Assembly (NCBI RefSeq): GCF_040436345.1
Contig: NC_133223.1
Coordinates: forward strand, 27,808,910 to 27,872,909
Length of the DNA: 64,000 bases
Direction of reading: 5' to 3'
Source: Pagrus major
Taxonomy: Eukaryota > Chordata > Actinopteri > Spariformes > Sparidae
The translations under genes and the position numbers were made by a program. Below the pieces are notes generated by a model. It did no database searches and had not been told where the DNA came from. It saw only the letters and a list, made by a program, of their open reading frames with translations. This document shows positions 1 through 13,271 of this stretch, one piece after another. The first letter of the stretch is position 1. Every line of letters begins with the position of its first letter.

Positions 1-260
1 AAAGGTCCTCTGCTTTGTCCTCCGGACGTCTCCTCAAAGTGTTTCTCCTTCGTTTTCTCTTGGTTAAAAAAACAAAAGCCCTCCCGCCTCATCTAATATC
101 AAGCCATCCAGTTTTCCTTCCCTTCGCGAGGAGCCCTTCTCCAGCCGTGTGTTGTGCTGCGGGGTGAGGACAAAGAATGATATTCCCAAATCCCCCCCTC
201 TTTTCTCCTCCCAGTTTCAGCCGGGCACCCCACCCCCTGTCTGCGCAGAGTGCAGGAAAA
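1..260. other. Pyrimidine-rich, locally GC-rich window edge
   Basis: This stretch has long C and CT runs, several CpGs and a lower AT content than the DNA that follows. It could be the edge of a promoter or 5' untranslated exon of a gene extending left, for example on the minus strand. No start codon in a convincing context and no recognisable protein is present, so this is a weak inference from base composition. Confidence 0.2.
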
Positions 261-1086
261 CGATCAACTGCCAGCATTCCTGATGCAATCCTTGCTCCGT
301 CTTAACTTTACCCCGGACTCAACAGGGAGAATAACTTGGGAGTCCAAAAAGTATAGTCCAAAAATCAGATAAGAATATATATAGTTACTGGAAAATAAAA
401 ACATGCTCCTGAAAATAACTTTCAAACAATGTGAGGTTTTGATTTTTGCCAACAGAGGAAACAAAACCAGAGTTTTAAACCCACACAGAGTTTAAAAACC
501 AGCCAATTCCCCTCAAGTGAGTTAGAAACTGAAGAAGCCTCATAGATGAGAGGTGAAGCGTCCAGTTGCCTACGATACAGCACCTAGATTTACCTGGATG
601 ACTGAGCACCTTCATCAACAAAACCTCTGGTGGTGCTTCATGTCACAACCTGCAGATGTGTAACTATGCCCTCATGGCTTCGAGCTGTAGGTGAAGATAA
701 CAGCCCTCACAACACACAAGAGGTTTTTTTTTTAATGGTCTGTGAGGCAGCGTAACCCTTGTTTCAGCAGAGGATGTGGAACAAAACACAGCCTCAGTGA
801 CACGGAGTCCACCTCTTCCTGCTGATGCAGACATTCGGAAGTTGTTGCCATTTGAGGCCCCTTCCTCCATGTCACACTTTCTTTGACAAGGGTCGCACGT
901 GCCTGTCCTCAACCCCCGCTCTGACCGTCTTGTTGAGGCTGCATCCGACACTAAATAACGTTCATTACCAGAGGACAAAGTGGGGTTCATGCTATTTGAA
1001 GCCAGGGTTTACAGTCGGGCTTTAAAAGGGGGCCCGGAGCCGTAGTGACACAAATCAAACCCGATCACCAGAGTAAATGTTGGCTT

Positions 1087-2071
1087 GTTTCTGCAAACCA
1101 CAGATGCTGAATGCCAACATTTCAAATTTATGCTGTGACAACGCTGTGAAATCACTTGGTTAGGGTCCGGAGAGTATAATGGTTTGAGTTCAAATGAACA
1201 GTGTTGTTGCCAGAAAAACAGCTGCTTTTGTTGCCATAAAGAAGACAGCAATATGTCCTGTTGTCTTGATTTAAAATAACCACTTTCGTCGCCAAAATCA
1301 CACTAAGAAATACCTGCTTTTGTTGCCAGAAAGAGGAAGCAAAATGTCCTGAAGTCTGTCTAAAAAATACCCGCTTTTGTCACAAGGAAGAGCTGCAGGA
1401 TATCCTCACATCGGGCAACAAATTACCCACTTTTGTCGGCAACATCACGCAAAAAAATACCCGCCTCTGTCGCCATAAAGACGGCTGCAAAATGTCCCAG
1501 CTGTCTTGGTAAAAAATAAGATGGCTGCTACATGTCCCATCATCTGGCTAAAACGTACCTGCTTTTGTTTACCAGAAAGACGGCAGCAAAACGTTCAGAC
1601 GTCTCGCTATAAAATATCCGCTTTCATCACCAGAAATATGGCTGCACTATGTCTCGAGGTCATGCTTTTTTGCCAAAAAGGCGGCTGTTGTTGTTGTCTT
1701 GCTGAAAAATGACTTTTTTTTTCATCAGAAAGATGGCTGTAGAATATCCCGACCTGCTTTTGATGCCAAAAAGACGACATATTTTCTGACAACTCTGCGA
1801 AAAATACACACTTTTATTGCCTCAATGATGGCTGCACATGTCCCGAGGTCACACTAAATAATACCTGTTTTTGTCACCAGAAAATGGCTGCCAACGGTTC
1901 TCTTGAGGTGGTGTCAAACAGGGCTCGGTCTGCTTAGCAGCCATCTCGCCACCTGTCATCAGGTTACCCAGCACGTACACGTGTTATCAGAACTCCATCA
2001 CTTTATTGTAGAAATGTTGCTATGATGTGCATGAAACAAAGATATTCAGACTTTCAGTGGTTTGCAGAAAC
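1087..2071. mobile_element. Non-autonomous element bounded by 15-bp inverted repeats
   Basis: The 15-mer GTTTCTGCAAACCAC at 1087-1101 occurs as its exact reverse complement at 2057-2071. A closely related pair (CGTTTCTGCAAA...) bounds another element at 6887-7303, which supports reading these as termini of a dispersed family. No transposase frame is present. Most of the interior is a degenerate minisatellite (1215-1900). Target-site duplications were not clear. The element type is inferred from the terminal repeats only. Confidence 0.5.
1215..1900. repeat. Degenerate minisatellite, unit about 58-60 bp
   Basis: A motif of the form CCGCTTTTGTYGCCAGAAAG followed by an ACGGCTGCAAAATGTCC-like block recurs roughly a dozen times, for example near 1225, 1315, 1371, 1429, 1461, 1558, 1617, 1663, 1752, 1808 and 1867. 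Most spacings are 56-60 bp, with a few half-length (about 30 bp) or longer steps. Copies are strongly diverged, so the array is old. It contains chance open frames on both strands that should not be taken as genes. Confidence 0.7.
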
Positions 2072-3382
2072 ATTCAGATATCTGACCTCAGCACTATGAG
2101 GACTATTGTTAGAAAAAATAAATCATGTGCAGCCTGGCATTAGCCTTACACTCAATCAGTGGTGAGGTGTCCTTTAAGCAACTGAATTTCCAGTAGGCTT
2201 ACACTGCACTTTCCCCAGAGGAGTGACTCCAATGAGATATGTGCGGTTCCCCAGATTGAATACTGCAGGCATCCAGTCAGCATCAGTCTCCCGAGGTCGT
2301 CGCTCAAATTAAACGATCACACTGCTCTGCCCGGATCCCCCGAAATGCCAGTCTTTCACTGCTTACCCACCTCCCCGAAGGAAAAAACGCAGACAAAGCC
2401 ACATCTACTCTATTTTTCACGTATTGCTGCAAATATCGGGGACTGTTGCGCTCTTTTTCTTTCATGATTTTCTGGCAACAGCGCATTATTACAAGCAGCA
2501 GTTATTGTTTAATATCTGCTGCAAACAGGAGGTCAGTGGAGGAATGCAAAGCCCTTCCCCCTTCTCAGAGAGCAGCGAGGCTCTATTGTGAGCCACAAGC
2601 GTGCTTTTATTCATAGGGTGCAAAGTGGGGTGCCCTGGTAAACCACAGTCCAAATGACAGAGGGAGATAATCTGGAGACCGAGCAGCCAAGCCTCGTGCT
2701 TCCTTCAGACCATGAGCTCCAGTTAGCTCTCTTGTCGCTAACACACAATACATTTTTGTGTGTGCAGTTGTTCCTGGTTGGGATCTTAAGCTTGTTTTGA
2801 ATTAAGATAAAAGGATGGACATGAACAGTTTTCCCTGAATACACCCCAACACCACAAAGATGGTTCATCTGCACATATAAAGAACAACACTGTTCCCTTT
2901 GTTACTGTACTGTAATAGCCTCTTGAACTCAACTCTGCTTTTTCAGTTCCTTCCAAGTCTTTTTTTACATCCTGATGTTTGACATACAATCCGGCTCAAA
3001 GCAGCTGGCTTGATTACCCAACAGAGGAGACCTCAACATCCATCTATTGTTGTGGTCTTTCAGCGTGGGCGTCAAAGTTTGTAAAAAACACAAATAGCAT
3101 TTTATGATTCAGCCACATTGCCGTGGATATGGTCTAACACGACTCGAATGTTGCTGCTTTTCCCCTCTTTGCGTTTCACCGCACGAAAAGCGTGTCTGGA
3201 CTGGCTGCTCTTTATGACTTATTGCTAACAGACATGTTTTTCTTCGTGGTGACAGCCCCGCAGATATGATGTCGCAACATTTCCGAAGAGGTGAAAGGGC
3301 TTTGCTCAAGAGTTGCCCTCTTGTTTGCTTCAGAACCTGACCCACTGTGAATCATCCCCTTGTGATGTTTGCTTTGCTGCCC

Positions 3383-3412
3383 CACACACACACACACACA
3401 CACGCACGCACG
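3383..3412. repeat. (CA)n microsatellite
   Basis: About ten CA units run into a short CGCA-interrupted tail. It lies in non-coding DNA. Confidence 0.9.
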
Positions 3413-3691
3413 GACACACTTTTGATGAAAGAGTCTGCCTTTAACTGGTTTTGTGCCTGAGCGCTTGTGCAAGTTCTACTAGGAAAAAGCCATAATGTTC
3501 CCCTTCAAGCACTCATGATCAGCTCCTTTGTCAGCAGAAGGAGCTGAAACGCTTGAGAGGGCCAAGAAGATGGAAAAAAATATGGCTTTCTCTCCGGATC
3601 TCAGCCGCTGACAGCTGTGCTTGTGTTTCCTCAGCTACCCCTTTGGAGGAGACGGTGTGCGCATTCATCACAAGGGACTCCCTTCCTCTCT

Positions 3692-3860
3692 TAAAAGGAC
3701 AGTTCACCCCAAAACAAAAATACATATTTTCCTCTTACCTGGAGTACGATTTATCCATCTACATTGCTTTCAGTGTGAGTCGCCATTTTTGGGAGAGACA
3801 TCAGCCGTCTCTTGAATATAATAGAAGTAGATGGCACTCAGCGCAAAGCACCAAACATGA
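3692..3860. repeat. Dispersed fish repeat fragment (GGACAGTTCACCCCAAAA type)
   Basis: The block begins with AAAAGGACAGTTCACCCCAA and continues through TTTTCCTCTTACCTGGAGTA and a TAGATGGCACTCAGC motif. I recognise this order as a common interspersed repeat of teleost genomes. The family name and exact right boundary cannot be set without a repeat library. Confidence 0.5.
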
Positions 3861-5579
3861 TATTTGATAAAGTCAACAGGAGAAATAATGACCTGGATAT
3901 AAACACTCCAGCAGTGTCCTTTGACATGGCAGCGAATGCAGATTTCACCTATTGACATTAAAAACAAAAACCCGGTTGTTTTTAACAAGGTGGCACCCAA
4001 ATGCTACAGTCATATCGGGGTATCTGAGGTAGCAGAAATGCTTGCTGCATGCTGGTTTCAATCTTTTAACTTGCATTCTTCAGGCAGTCTCCCTGCCAAC
4101 ACACCCAGGAAAATGCACAGGGCGCTACTCATTTTATTATTTTATTGGCATTAGCACAAGTTAACCTGGCAACCGTCCAAGCTGACTTTAGAAAAAATGA
4201 CCAGCCAGGACTTCGCTGTGGGACAGAAAGGAATTCCTTTCTCCTGCAGCCTGGCTGTCAGTCGTTAAAGTTTTTTATATTATTGGTTATTATTTATTCC
4301 TTTGTTCCACCGTCCATAGTTGTGTAAATGAGACCCTTTATGAAGAAGACAAAGTTAATGTTCAGGTAGCAGATCTAACTGCACCTGTAAGGATATTATG
4401 CATAATAAGAGTACTTAAGTTCAGCCTGCGTTGTTACTTTTTAATTCACAGTACCACGGGGAAGTTGAGTTTCCTGCCAGCAAGACTAATGCGTTCCATC
4501 TGTGTGTTGTTTAGGAGTATCCAAAATAATGCCTAATAAGGTTGTGCCTCAGATCAGACTGACTCAGTTTAACTTAACCTCAAAACATAACACGTACAGA
4601 AGGATTGGACTGATTGTCACTGATGGAGACGAGTTTGGACTCCATCACAGCAGAATAAAACAGTACGGGCAGTAAAATATGCTGGGAGGCCTGTAAGCAT
4701 GTTTTATGATCAACATTTATCACACCTTCAGTCACATATGTATTTAACAAGCAGAGGTGTTTGTGGCGTGCATGCCAAGGAGAGTCGGTGTAATTACTGA
4801 GACCACAAATTGCTTATGAAAAAAACTAATTTTGGAAGTCTGTATTTTTAAAAACCACAAGAGTCTGACCTTTATTAATTATCCAGAAATGTGCTCCAAA
4901 CACCATCAGTCCTCGCTGTATAGTGAGTAAGAGAAAGGTCATGATTTAAAGTTTCATGTTTGGGGGGAAGGTGAGAAAGTTGTTTAGACGCTTTCGGTGT
5001 CCATGTTGCTCCAACATTCCGTCATGACGCACAGGAATACACCGAAGTCGGAAGATTGTCTTCCCAACTTGGGAAATGGGACGATCTGAGGAGCATGGCT
5101 AGACACTGAAATGTGACTGAACACAGTCTCTAAGCCCGACGGAGGTCAGATTGAAAACAGAGGATCCACTACAGAGGTGATTTACAGCAGCTCAAACCAG
5201 GACTATGACTGGAGAAGACATGGCAGGCGGGGAAGGGAGAGGTGTGTAGCGGCAAAGGAGAGCGAGAGTCTGGCATCAGCAGCAGGTGAAAACAGCATCT
5301 AGAGCCAGAATGTTTTCACATCTTACTCGGTCAATTGAGGATTTATTTCAACCAATCCAGATGATGATGATTGTGGAAAGACAAACCAAGACTGGTTCAG
5401 TGAGTTTTATTTATTGAAAGTTTGTTTTAGACAAGTAAGCTTGTCTTTGTTCGTTAGAAGAGAGAAGCTTGAATTCAGAAACTGTATGGTTGTATTTTTG
5501 TGTTTGGTAATGAATATAGAAGTAAGATTATTTTATTTCTTGACATTTTGTGCAATTATTTCAGCTTTTGACCAGCTGA

Positions 5580-5712
5580 AAACTTGTGGACTCACTTGTT
5601 AGCATGCTAACTTTTGACATATCGTCCACGCTTCTTCACACTCCGTTGATAAAGTTCATTTTTGAGTGTTGTAAACAAAAACACAAGCCATATCTTACAA
5701 ATTGCTCCTTTA
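5580..5712. repeat. Dispersed repeat fragment ending in CTCCTTTAAG
   Basis: The tail, with AAACAAAAACACAAGCCATA and ACAAATTGCTCCTTTAAG, resembles widespread teleost repeat ends. Similar ends occur at 24930-24950 and 47555-47570. The boundaries are approximate. Confidence 0.35.
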
Positions 5713-6886
5713 AGTTCTCTGCATTTTGACATTGAAGGTACTTGAAGACATTCCTCTGCCTGGTTTACTGCTCATTCCTCGCTGGTTTACTGCTTGCTCT
5801 TCCTTTTCCTGCCTATCACCCCACTTCTGGGACAGTCTGCAGAGGGGGACAGGGTGACTAGGCAAGGGGTAAAAGGGGGCTGGGTGGGCTTAATTTGCAA
5901 GGTCACCTTCTTTTGCATGGGGGAGGGGGACTGATGTTCTCGACAGTGAGGCTCCTTGTTTTTTTTTCAACATCTTTAATCTTCTTTCCAGTGCTGTATT
6001 TCCCAAAAGAATCCGCGACTGTGATAGTGTGCAAAAAACCCTGCTATCTGCTGGGTGCAGATCCTGTTGCAAAACCGCTTGTGTCAGTCATGCAGTCCAC
6101 ACCAGCACCCCTCAGCAGCATGGATGGGTACAGTTGGAGCAGACTGCACGTGGGACACACAAAAGAAACCTCAGTGCTTATAGGGAGGAGGGGTACAGAG
6201 TTACCATGGAAACAGACAGCCCTACCCCCGTAGCAGATGGTGGTGGTGAGGGTATCGGGGGCTGGGTGTATAGTGATGGCGGGATGCAGAGATGATTATC
6301 TGTCTCGCGTTTCCGTCCCGAAACAACAGCTTCTGTGTGTCTCGACAGAACAGGTGGCTCAGGTTTGTTTTGTTTTCTGGGTTACAGAGAAGAAGAAAAG
6401 TTACCTCTCAGATGATCAAATTAAAAGGTTTGATACACTTGCAACCATTCATTTAGTATCATAATGAGTTGTAGCTTGATTAAATTGGAGGTTCACAGTC
6501 TTTAATCAGGTTTTCATTACAATGTGGCACACATTTTAACTACAGAAAATCAGCGAAAGAATGTGAATAAATGGGTTTCCTTCCTTCTCTAACTCTCTTA
6601 TGTGAATATTTGGAGTTGGGGAACAAAGAAATAAAAAGTTGGTAGGGCTAAATCTCCAGGCTGGTGTTATTAAATCATTGCAGAAGAAGAGATGCAACAA
6701 GATGAAGTGAATAAATGAATGCCATCAAACCTCAAATGATGGAAAACCACATGGACAGCCTGATGAAACATTGCATTTATTTGTTTATTTCATATATTAA
6801 TTGGAAAAGCAATAAAGATCTGCTGTTTTTGTCTGTACGTCATGAGTATTACAGCCCAGTCACCAAGATATAATATTAGCAATTAG

Positions 6887-7303
6887 CGTTTCTGCAAACC
6901 ACAGATACTTCCAAGGTTGACATTTGTACCAAAGGTTCACATTATATGTTTATTAGCCAACTGTTGAAGCAGGAGGTGGAGGGGGTGGTTGTATTATTAC
7001 AAGCCAAAATTAAGGAAAAATATTTTTTTGTAGTGACCAAAACGGGGTGTTTTTTGAAGGAGACCTGCAGATATTTCAAGCCACTAATGTATTGTAAAAA
7101 ATAGGTGTTTTTTAAGGAGACCTGTCGATTTTCCAGCCAAATCATGATGCTTTCCTAACCCTAACAAGTGTTTTTTTGTCCCTAAACCTAACCAGAGCAC
7201 AGCGTTGTGAAAAGAGAGAAATAGAAAACTCAACTTAGAGGAACGTAAAATTTTGGCATGAAGACACGTTCAGTTTTAACTTATCTGTGATTTTGCAGAA
7301 ACG
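6887..7303. mobile_element. Non-autonomous inverted-repeat element, same family as 1087-2071
   Basis: The left end CGTTTCTGCAAACCACAG at 6887-6904 matches, with one or two differences, the reverse complement of the right end at 7285-7303. The interior carries CCTAACCCTAACAAG and TCCCTAAACCTAACC blocks. Related interiors are found at 12770-12965 and, in reverse, at 29385-29600. There is no coding capacity. Confidence 0.5.
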
Positions 7304-9825
7304 TACTTAGCTAACATTTACTCCGGCAATTGGGTTGGATTATTCATCAGACACTTCTGTCTGTTTAAACTTCACTTAGTCACGTTTTGCTTATATAGAT
7401 ACACCAACGATCTCGATGTCCTTTTGCAATATTTCAAGTGTTTTTAAATGTTATGCGTTCCCACTCAGTCTTGGATGTTGATACATAACTCTCACATGAG
7501 CACATGCTATTTAAAGAGATATTGGATGCTGTAATCGTTCCTCTTATCCGTACCGTCCGCACATACAGTACATCCAAAGCTAACAGATTATGGATATATC
7601 TTCTCAGTCTTCCCTATAGCTGCTTTTGAGAAACAGTAACACAGAGATGGAGCCCTACATGAGAACAACTAAGCCAATATGATTGTTTTCCAGACTCATA
7701 AAGTCCTGTCTCTTAGTATTCTGGACCTGTGTGTTTCACTATATACCTTCCCACTCATGGGACTGGACTTACTGGATTTAATTGTATGTCCTGCTGGCAG
7801 CTGAAGCAACACATCCTCACCAACACAGCCTGCTGTTTTGTTTTAATAGGGGGCTGAACTTTCTTTAGCCAGCACTATATTTCACTTTTCCCAGCTCAGC
7901 AAGATAGTGGTTAGCATAGCCACCACAGCTAGCTGGATGTGCCCCCCCTCACCCCTCTTCTGTTGGTTTTCCTGGTTTGTTCTCCAAAGTTTTCAGTCTT
8001 TCTTTTTCCCTGACATGACCAGAACATACCGACGTCTAATATTTCTGACCCAACCCTTTCCTTTAACTCCAAGTGGCGACCGAATGACGTCGGAGCTCTC
8101 TTCAGTCTTCAGTTACATAATTACAGTGTGACATCAAAACAAATTGAAACAAGAGTCTCCTCACACGTTAAAAAAAAAAGGAGCGATCTTTGATGCCTGG
8201 GAGCAAACACGCTTGAGGCTGAAGAGCAAAGGCAGCTCTTTTAAAAGGAGAGAAAGGAAACACTTCAAGGCGCAGGAAATGTGGTTATTGAGGATGGCCT
8301 CTGTGCCCCGCTGCCCCCGCTGCTTGCAACACATCACTGGCTGGCAGACTCTTCCTTACATTTGCGGTGTAAGCACCCATAAACCTTCTTTTCTTTATGA
8401 GCCGCTTTTTACTTGAATTTAGGAAAATGACCCAGAAAAGTAGGAGCACCGACTCCTTTTAATTCGTGTAGTTTATGGTTCATAAAAAGCTTAAAAATAT
8501 TACAATAACTTACTGCAAAATGATTATCTTATGCAATTGAGGGAAATGGCTTCTAATACTAGCTATAGCAGCCTCCCACACACTTATCTCTGTGTGTGCG
8601 TGTGGATATTCTCCCTTAACAGACTCCATGTGTAACTCCACTCTCCAGCTGCCCGCATCTGGTTTGGAGGTTTTGTAACTCTTTTCCCTCTTTCCCAGTG
8701 ACACCCAATCATGTGTTTGGTCAAAGACACAATCTGCCTCTGAATAGCGTTCCCTTTCTTCCACAAATTCCACCTTATTAGCACTTGTTAAAGGACCGAG
8801 CCAACTACAAAAGCAATTGCCCTTCATTCAGACCATTAAACCCCTCTGCCTCTTTGTCATAAAAAAAAGGCCACTCTGGTGATGTCAGCATGACTGCGCC
8901 AAAGAGCCACAAATGCGTAAAAGAATTGGCAGCCATGTTGCTTCGAGTGAAGTTGGACAGAGAGGAATTATGGGGCTGAGTAAAACTGCTAAGATCACCA
9001 TTGATTCAGCATGTACAGCCCCTCCTTCTCGGTGACAGGAAAATGAGATAATCTATCAAAGCGGCAGTTAAGAGACTGCAGAGGAAAAGATGATTTGGAG
9101 TCGTGACAATACGAGGTGAAGGCTGAGCTCCAGCATCACTTTAGGATGCTTGAGCAAGTTCAGAGAGGAATAATTTGAATATAAATCCAAATTGACTCCA
9201 CTTGAAACTCACTAATGTTCTCGCATATTAGGGTCGTTTCGGTCATCAGTCGTATCACACCTTTACTGACGAGAGGTATTATGTTACAGAGCCTTCAGCT
9301 TGATCGAGGAGTGGTATGTCCTTAGACACTGGACATGGTTCTTGTCCTGAGCATGTGTTTATTCCATCTGGCTCTGCCTTCTCATGTCTGAGTGGTGATG
9401 TCATTAAATGAGAGGTCTCACAGCTTCTTGTTCCACCACAGTTTACGCGCTGGGTCAAAGTTGGGCTTTTGGGAGACTCTGAGTGTGGGCTGGATGGGAC
9501 GTATTACACATTTTCAGTTGCTCACAATGACTACAATCATGTGACGCAGACCCACACCACGATGCTTGTTTAAAAAGTGGGATGACTTAGACTTTTTTGG
9601 ACAAGTTTATCATTTGTGGAGACAGTCGTACCAGCTGTAAGGATGATATGTGGTTACTTGATCTATGAGGCGCATCATTTGGTATTAACATCCATCCTGA
9701 GTGGACATGAGTCTCGAGTAACCACTTGTGATCAGATCTCACTTCCCTGGTCTATAAACACACACAGCACATTGATGGAACAAAGGGACACACAAATAAA
9801 GAAATATCTTCATATATAACATTTG

Positions 9826-9965
9826 CCGAATTAACAAGAAGGCCTAAATAGTTAAGAATTTGTCAGTGACAGAGTTTTACAGAGTTTATAAAGTTTCTCC
9901 TAACTCCAAAACTCACAAAACTGAGTGATTTTTTGAGGGAGTCTGGAGACTTTCTCCGTAGGCGA
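9826..9965 (+). repeat. Dispersed repeat family R1, copy A
   Basis: It shares the ordered blocks AAGAATTTGTCAG, GTTTATAAAGTTTCTCC, AACTCACAAAACTGAGTGAT and GAGGGAGTCTGG with three other places in the window (10190-10325 in the same direction; 18690-18835 and 34305-34440 inverted). The order of the blocks is kept in each copy. No coding capacity or terminal repeats were seen. Confidence 0.6.
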
Positions 9966-10189
9966 TAAAGAAGTAGACTTTATTTGTAAAATGTGACATG
10001 TTTACCCTCAATAAAATGCTGTCTTCTTCCATGGATGTCATGTAAATGGTAAAATCATTTGAAAAAGTGTGTTCAAACTTTGAGTAAGTTGAGGTAAAAC
10101 GCACTTTAGACGACAGGCTGGTACAGCTAAGCAGTGACAAACTGACACTTTTTTTGAGGAAAGAAAAAACTTAATGTATTACAATTAAA

Positions 10190-10325
10190 AACCGAATTTA
10201 CAAGAAGACATGAATAATTATGAATTTGTCGTAGTTAAGTTTCGCAAAGTTTGTAAAATGTCCCCGCGCTCAACAGCTCTCAAAATTACGCAATTTGTAA
10301 GGGAGTCTGGGGATAATGACCGGTT
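10190..10325 (+). repeat. Dispersed repeat family R1, copy B
   Basis: This is a more diverged direct copy lying about 370 bp downstream of copy A. The blocks TATGAATTTGTC, AAAGTTTGTAAAATG and AAGGGAGTCTGGGGAT are recognisable in the same order. Confidence 0.5.
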
Positions 10326-12196
10326 AGGAGAGCCCAAACACGTAATTTACGTTACAGCGTGCAATCCATTCGGCCTGTTGTTCCTTCTTCTTTTTGTTGC
10401 TGTTTTGCTGAGGATTTGCTGAGAAGGCGATCCTTCAATGTGTGAGCGATGGTATCACAAATGCGTCCTCAATGCGTCTCGAGGGTGTACTTTCTCAAAT
10501 GTGTGCAGATTAGAATCCGCAAGCTAATCAGGGATTGAGGAAGTTGAACAAAAGGTTCAAATTTACAATCACAAGTCCGGTGTCCTCCCATTATCATCCC
10601 ATTGTTCCTTCACACATGGAAACACGAAAACCAGGAGCAAAGAAGCAATGCATGCAAATGTCATTGAGAGTTAAATCCTGAAGCTGAGGTCACAATTAAG
10701 GGCATTTAAATGTGTTTGAACATGAATAGTTATTTACTTGACTGCCTGAGGTGATATTTATCTGAGCCCAAACACAAGCACCAAAGTTCAGTCTTGACCT
10801 TGGGGATAGTAGGCCTAGATAAGATAGAAAGATTAGATTAAACTCTTAAACCCTGAGTTATGAAGAAATTACACTTTATTCTACATTACACATCAAATAC
10901 ATTATACTTGTTTGTTCCAGCTCTTAACAGAATACGCACATTTCCCAAAAACGATTCCTTTAATTGAATCCATATAATGTCTTTTAAGCTGACCATTAAT
11001 ACAATTGGAAACATTAGTTTTAGACACATTTTTGCCTAAATTTATGAAAAATCACTTTGTTTCAACTAAACCTCCCCTGGGGTTTAAGAGTAAGATTGTT
11101 TTGGCAAGCAGAAATAATTTGCAGATGAGATAAACAAAACAGTGTTCTTGTCAGACACCTTTGTTAAAAATAGCCCAATCTTTATGAGGACACAAGCAAG
11201 GACAATGTGACACTGACCTCTAGATGAGGATGGGAAGTGTTTGTTGGGTTTCTTTACGGCGTGTGAAGCCTGTTGTCAGTCCATTGTGTACGGGTGACTC
11301 AGACATTTTATGCCCTGTCTGGAGGAAACTACTTACAAACACACAGATAGTGCTGAGTCTGTAAACTCGCTTCCCATTGGCTGCTCGAATTGCCTCCTTT
11401 CAGCTTGTGTTATGAACCTCAAGATACCCAGTGGGCAGCGAGGATAAAATTCTTCAGAACTGTTTTTGAGCATTAATGGGACTGCTCAGGGGAACTGCCA
11501 CAGCTGTGTTTGGTGACAGCAAACAACTGGACATGAATGGAAACAATCCAACAATCTGCTTCTTACGTCTTTTGTTTTCTTTTGATAGGCGACCCCTAGC
11601 AGCGGGAATTACATAACATATGTATCTATATTTGTCTGTCGGTATCTCCAGAACTTTTATGTACCTGTTTCTATTTGACTTTGGTTATTTGACCAGAAAA
11701 GTCAGCAGTGAACATTTGAAAGATGTTAAATCAATGTTCAACATTAAACTAAAACTAAAACTGTCTTCCCATTTTACCACAGACACATGAAGAAACCAGA
11801 ATTGTTTGAATTTTTTATTTTGCGCACAGGACACATTAAGACGGATGGATGACCAGAGGAAGGATTTTGTCATTACAAAAATCACGTTGTTGGAAATGTT
11901 ACTATTACAACATGTAACTTGACGTTGTTGGTGGACCTGAGCATCAAACATTAGTCTCAGAGATCAGTTGCAGTGGATGTGTAAAAAAAAACAAACAAGT
12001 CAGCATTTTATGAATGTGTCATTCAAGTTTCCTCTTACATCAGAAGAGTGTACAATGCATAAGTGTTGTTGTCACCGTTGTTTGTGTTTTAACAACCCGA
12101 AAGCCCCTATTTGTAAGACCCGACTTACCAACCCAAAGCACCAGTATTTGACGAGTTGGAAATGAGACTCAAAATTCAATTATCTTATTGGAGCTT

Positions 12197-12228
12197 TATA
12201 TATATATATATAATATATAATATAACGT
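12197..12228. repeat. (TA)n simple repeat
   Basis: This is an AT-dinucleotide run with small interruptions in non-coding DNA. Confidence 0.85.
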
Positions 12229-12769
12229 TTCAGCAATAACATGTCTAAAAATGACTAGATCTATCTAAATTCTCCAACAATGCTCAAACCCAGAGAAATC
12301 CTTATCATCCCATTTAAGGAAACGGTGCGTTTCATTTCCGTTTCATTAACTTCCACGAAAGTGTCAGAGAATGAGGAAGGAAGTGGGCAAATGATGCTTT
12401 TCAGTGGCAATGCTAGTTTCTTAACAATGAAGACAACAATTCCCATGATCCCACACTTTTGTCTTTCGGCCTGTTTTGACAGAGAGATCCCTGCCTCATC
12501 AGAAAAACAACCATGTATGTTGACTAAGAAAACAGGTTATTATGGCGGCGACCTGCAGCTGTAGTAATTATTATGGCTTCAAAGGAGGTAGTGAGGAGAA
12601 GCAACAGTATAAAGAGTGAAAAGTCCATGCACAGTCTGGAGGAGATCAGGGATGGATGGTCGGGTCAGACAAGCAGGACTTTCATGTGTGTCCAGTGTGA
12701 AGCCAGAAGTCGACAGTGCGTTCTTTTAAGTTAATAACGGAAGTAAGTCACATCACGTACATAATGTAA

Positions 12770-12965
12770 CATAAGTTACTTACATGATAGTGATTTTAAC
12801 ACAAACCACATTGTTCTCCTGAACCTAACCAAGTAGTTTTTTTGCCTAAACCTTTCCAAACTTCGACCGTGGGGACGAAGGTCTGATACACTGTTGCTGG
12901 TACGCTGCCACGATTATGTTGTTTTGGGAGATGCTTGCAATCGACCTGTTCAGTTGTTTTGAAAT
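12770..12965 (+). repeat. Dispersed fish repeat with CCTAACCAAGTAGTTTTTTT
   Basis: It contains GAACCTAACCAAGTAG followed by TTTTTTTGCCTAAACCT, a signature I recognise from interspersed non-autonomous elements in percomorph fish. It is related to 6887-7303 and to the inverted copy near 29385-29600. The ends are not defined. Confidence 0.45.
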
Positions 12966-13204
12966 AAAGATGTGTTGCTAGTGTCAGAAATGACATACTG
13001 TGTGTTGAATTCAACATTGTCAAAATGGTTGGAAAAAACCTCTGGTCTGGGCCATAGTCAAAACCATCTGGGTCTTGAGCTTCTCTACACGGTTCAAATG
13101 TGTAATTTCTGGGTGAAAACCAGCCAGAACATTGGAATACATCTACAGTACATCAGTTATATAGGTTAGGCTTCTGTGCGGAGCCCAAACGATACTAAAA
13201 TACA

Positions 13205-13271
13205 ATAACCAAACCAGCCACAGCCTGTTCACCCTGCTGCCATCTGGCAAGAGATACAGAAGTATCTGCGG
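13205..13271 (+). mobile_element. LINE reverse-transcriptase 3' fragment
   Basis: The frame starting at 13205 reads NQTSHSLFTLLPSGKRYRSI, matching the conserved LPSGRRYRS-type region near the end of fish LINE ORF2 proteins (Rex1 or related clades). Only about 20 residues survive and the frame is lost on both sides, so it is a dead fragment. Confidence 0.55.
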
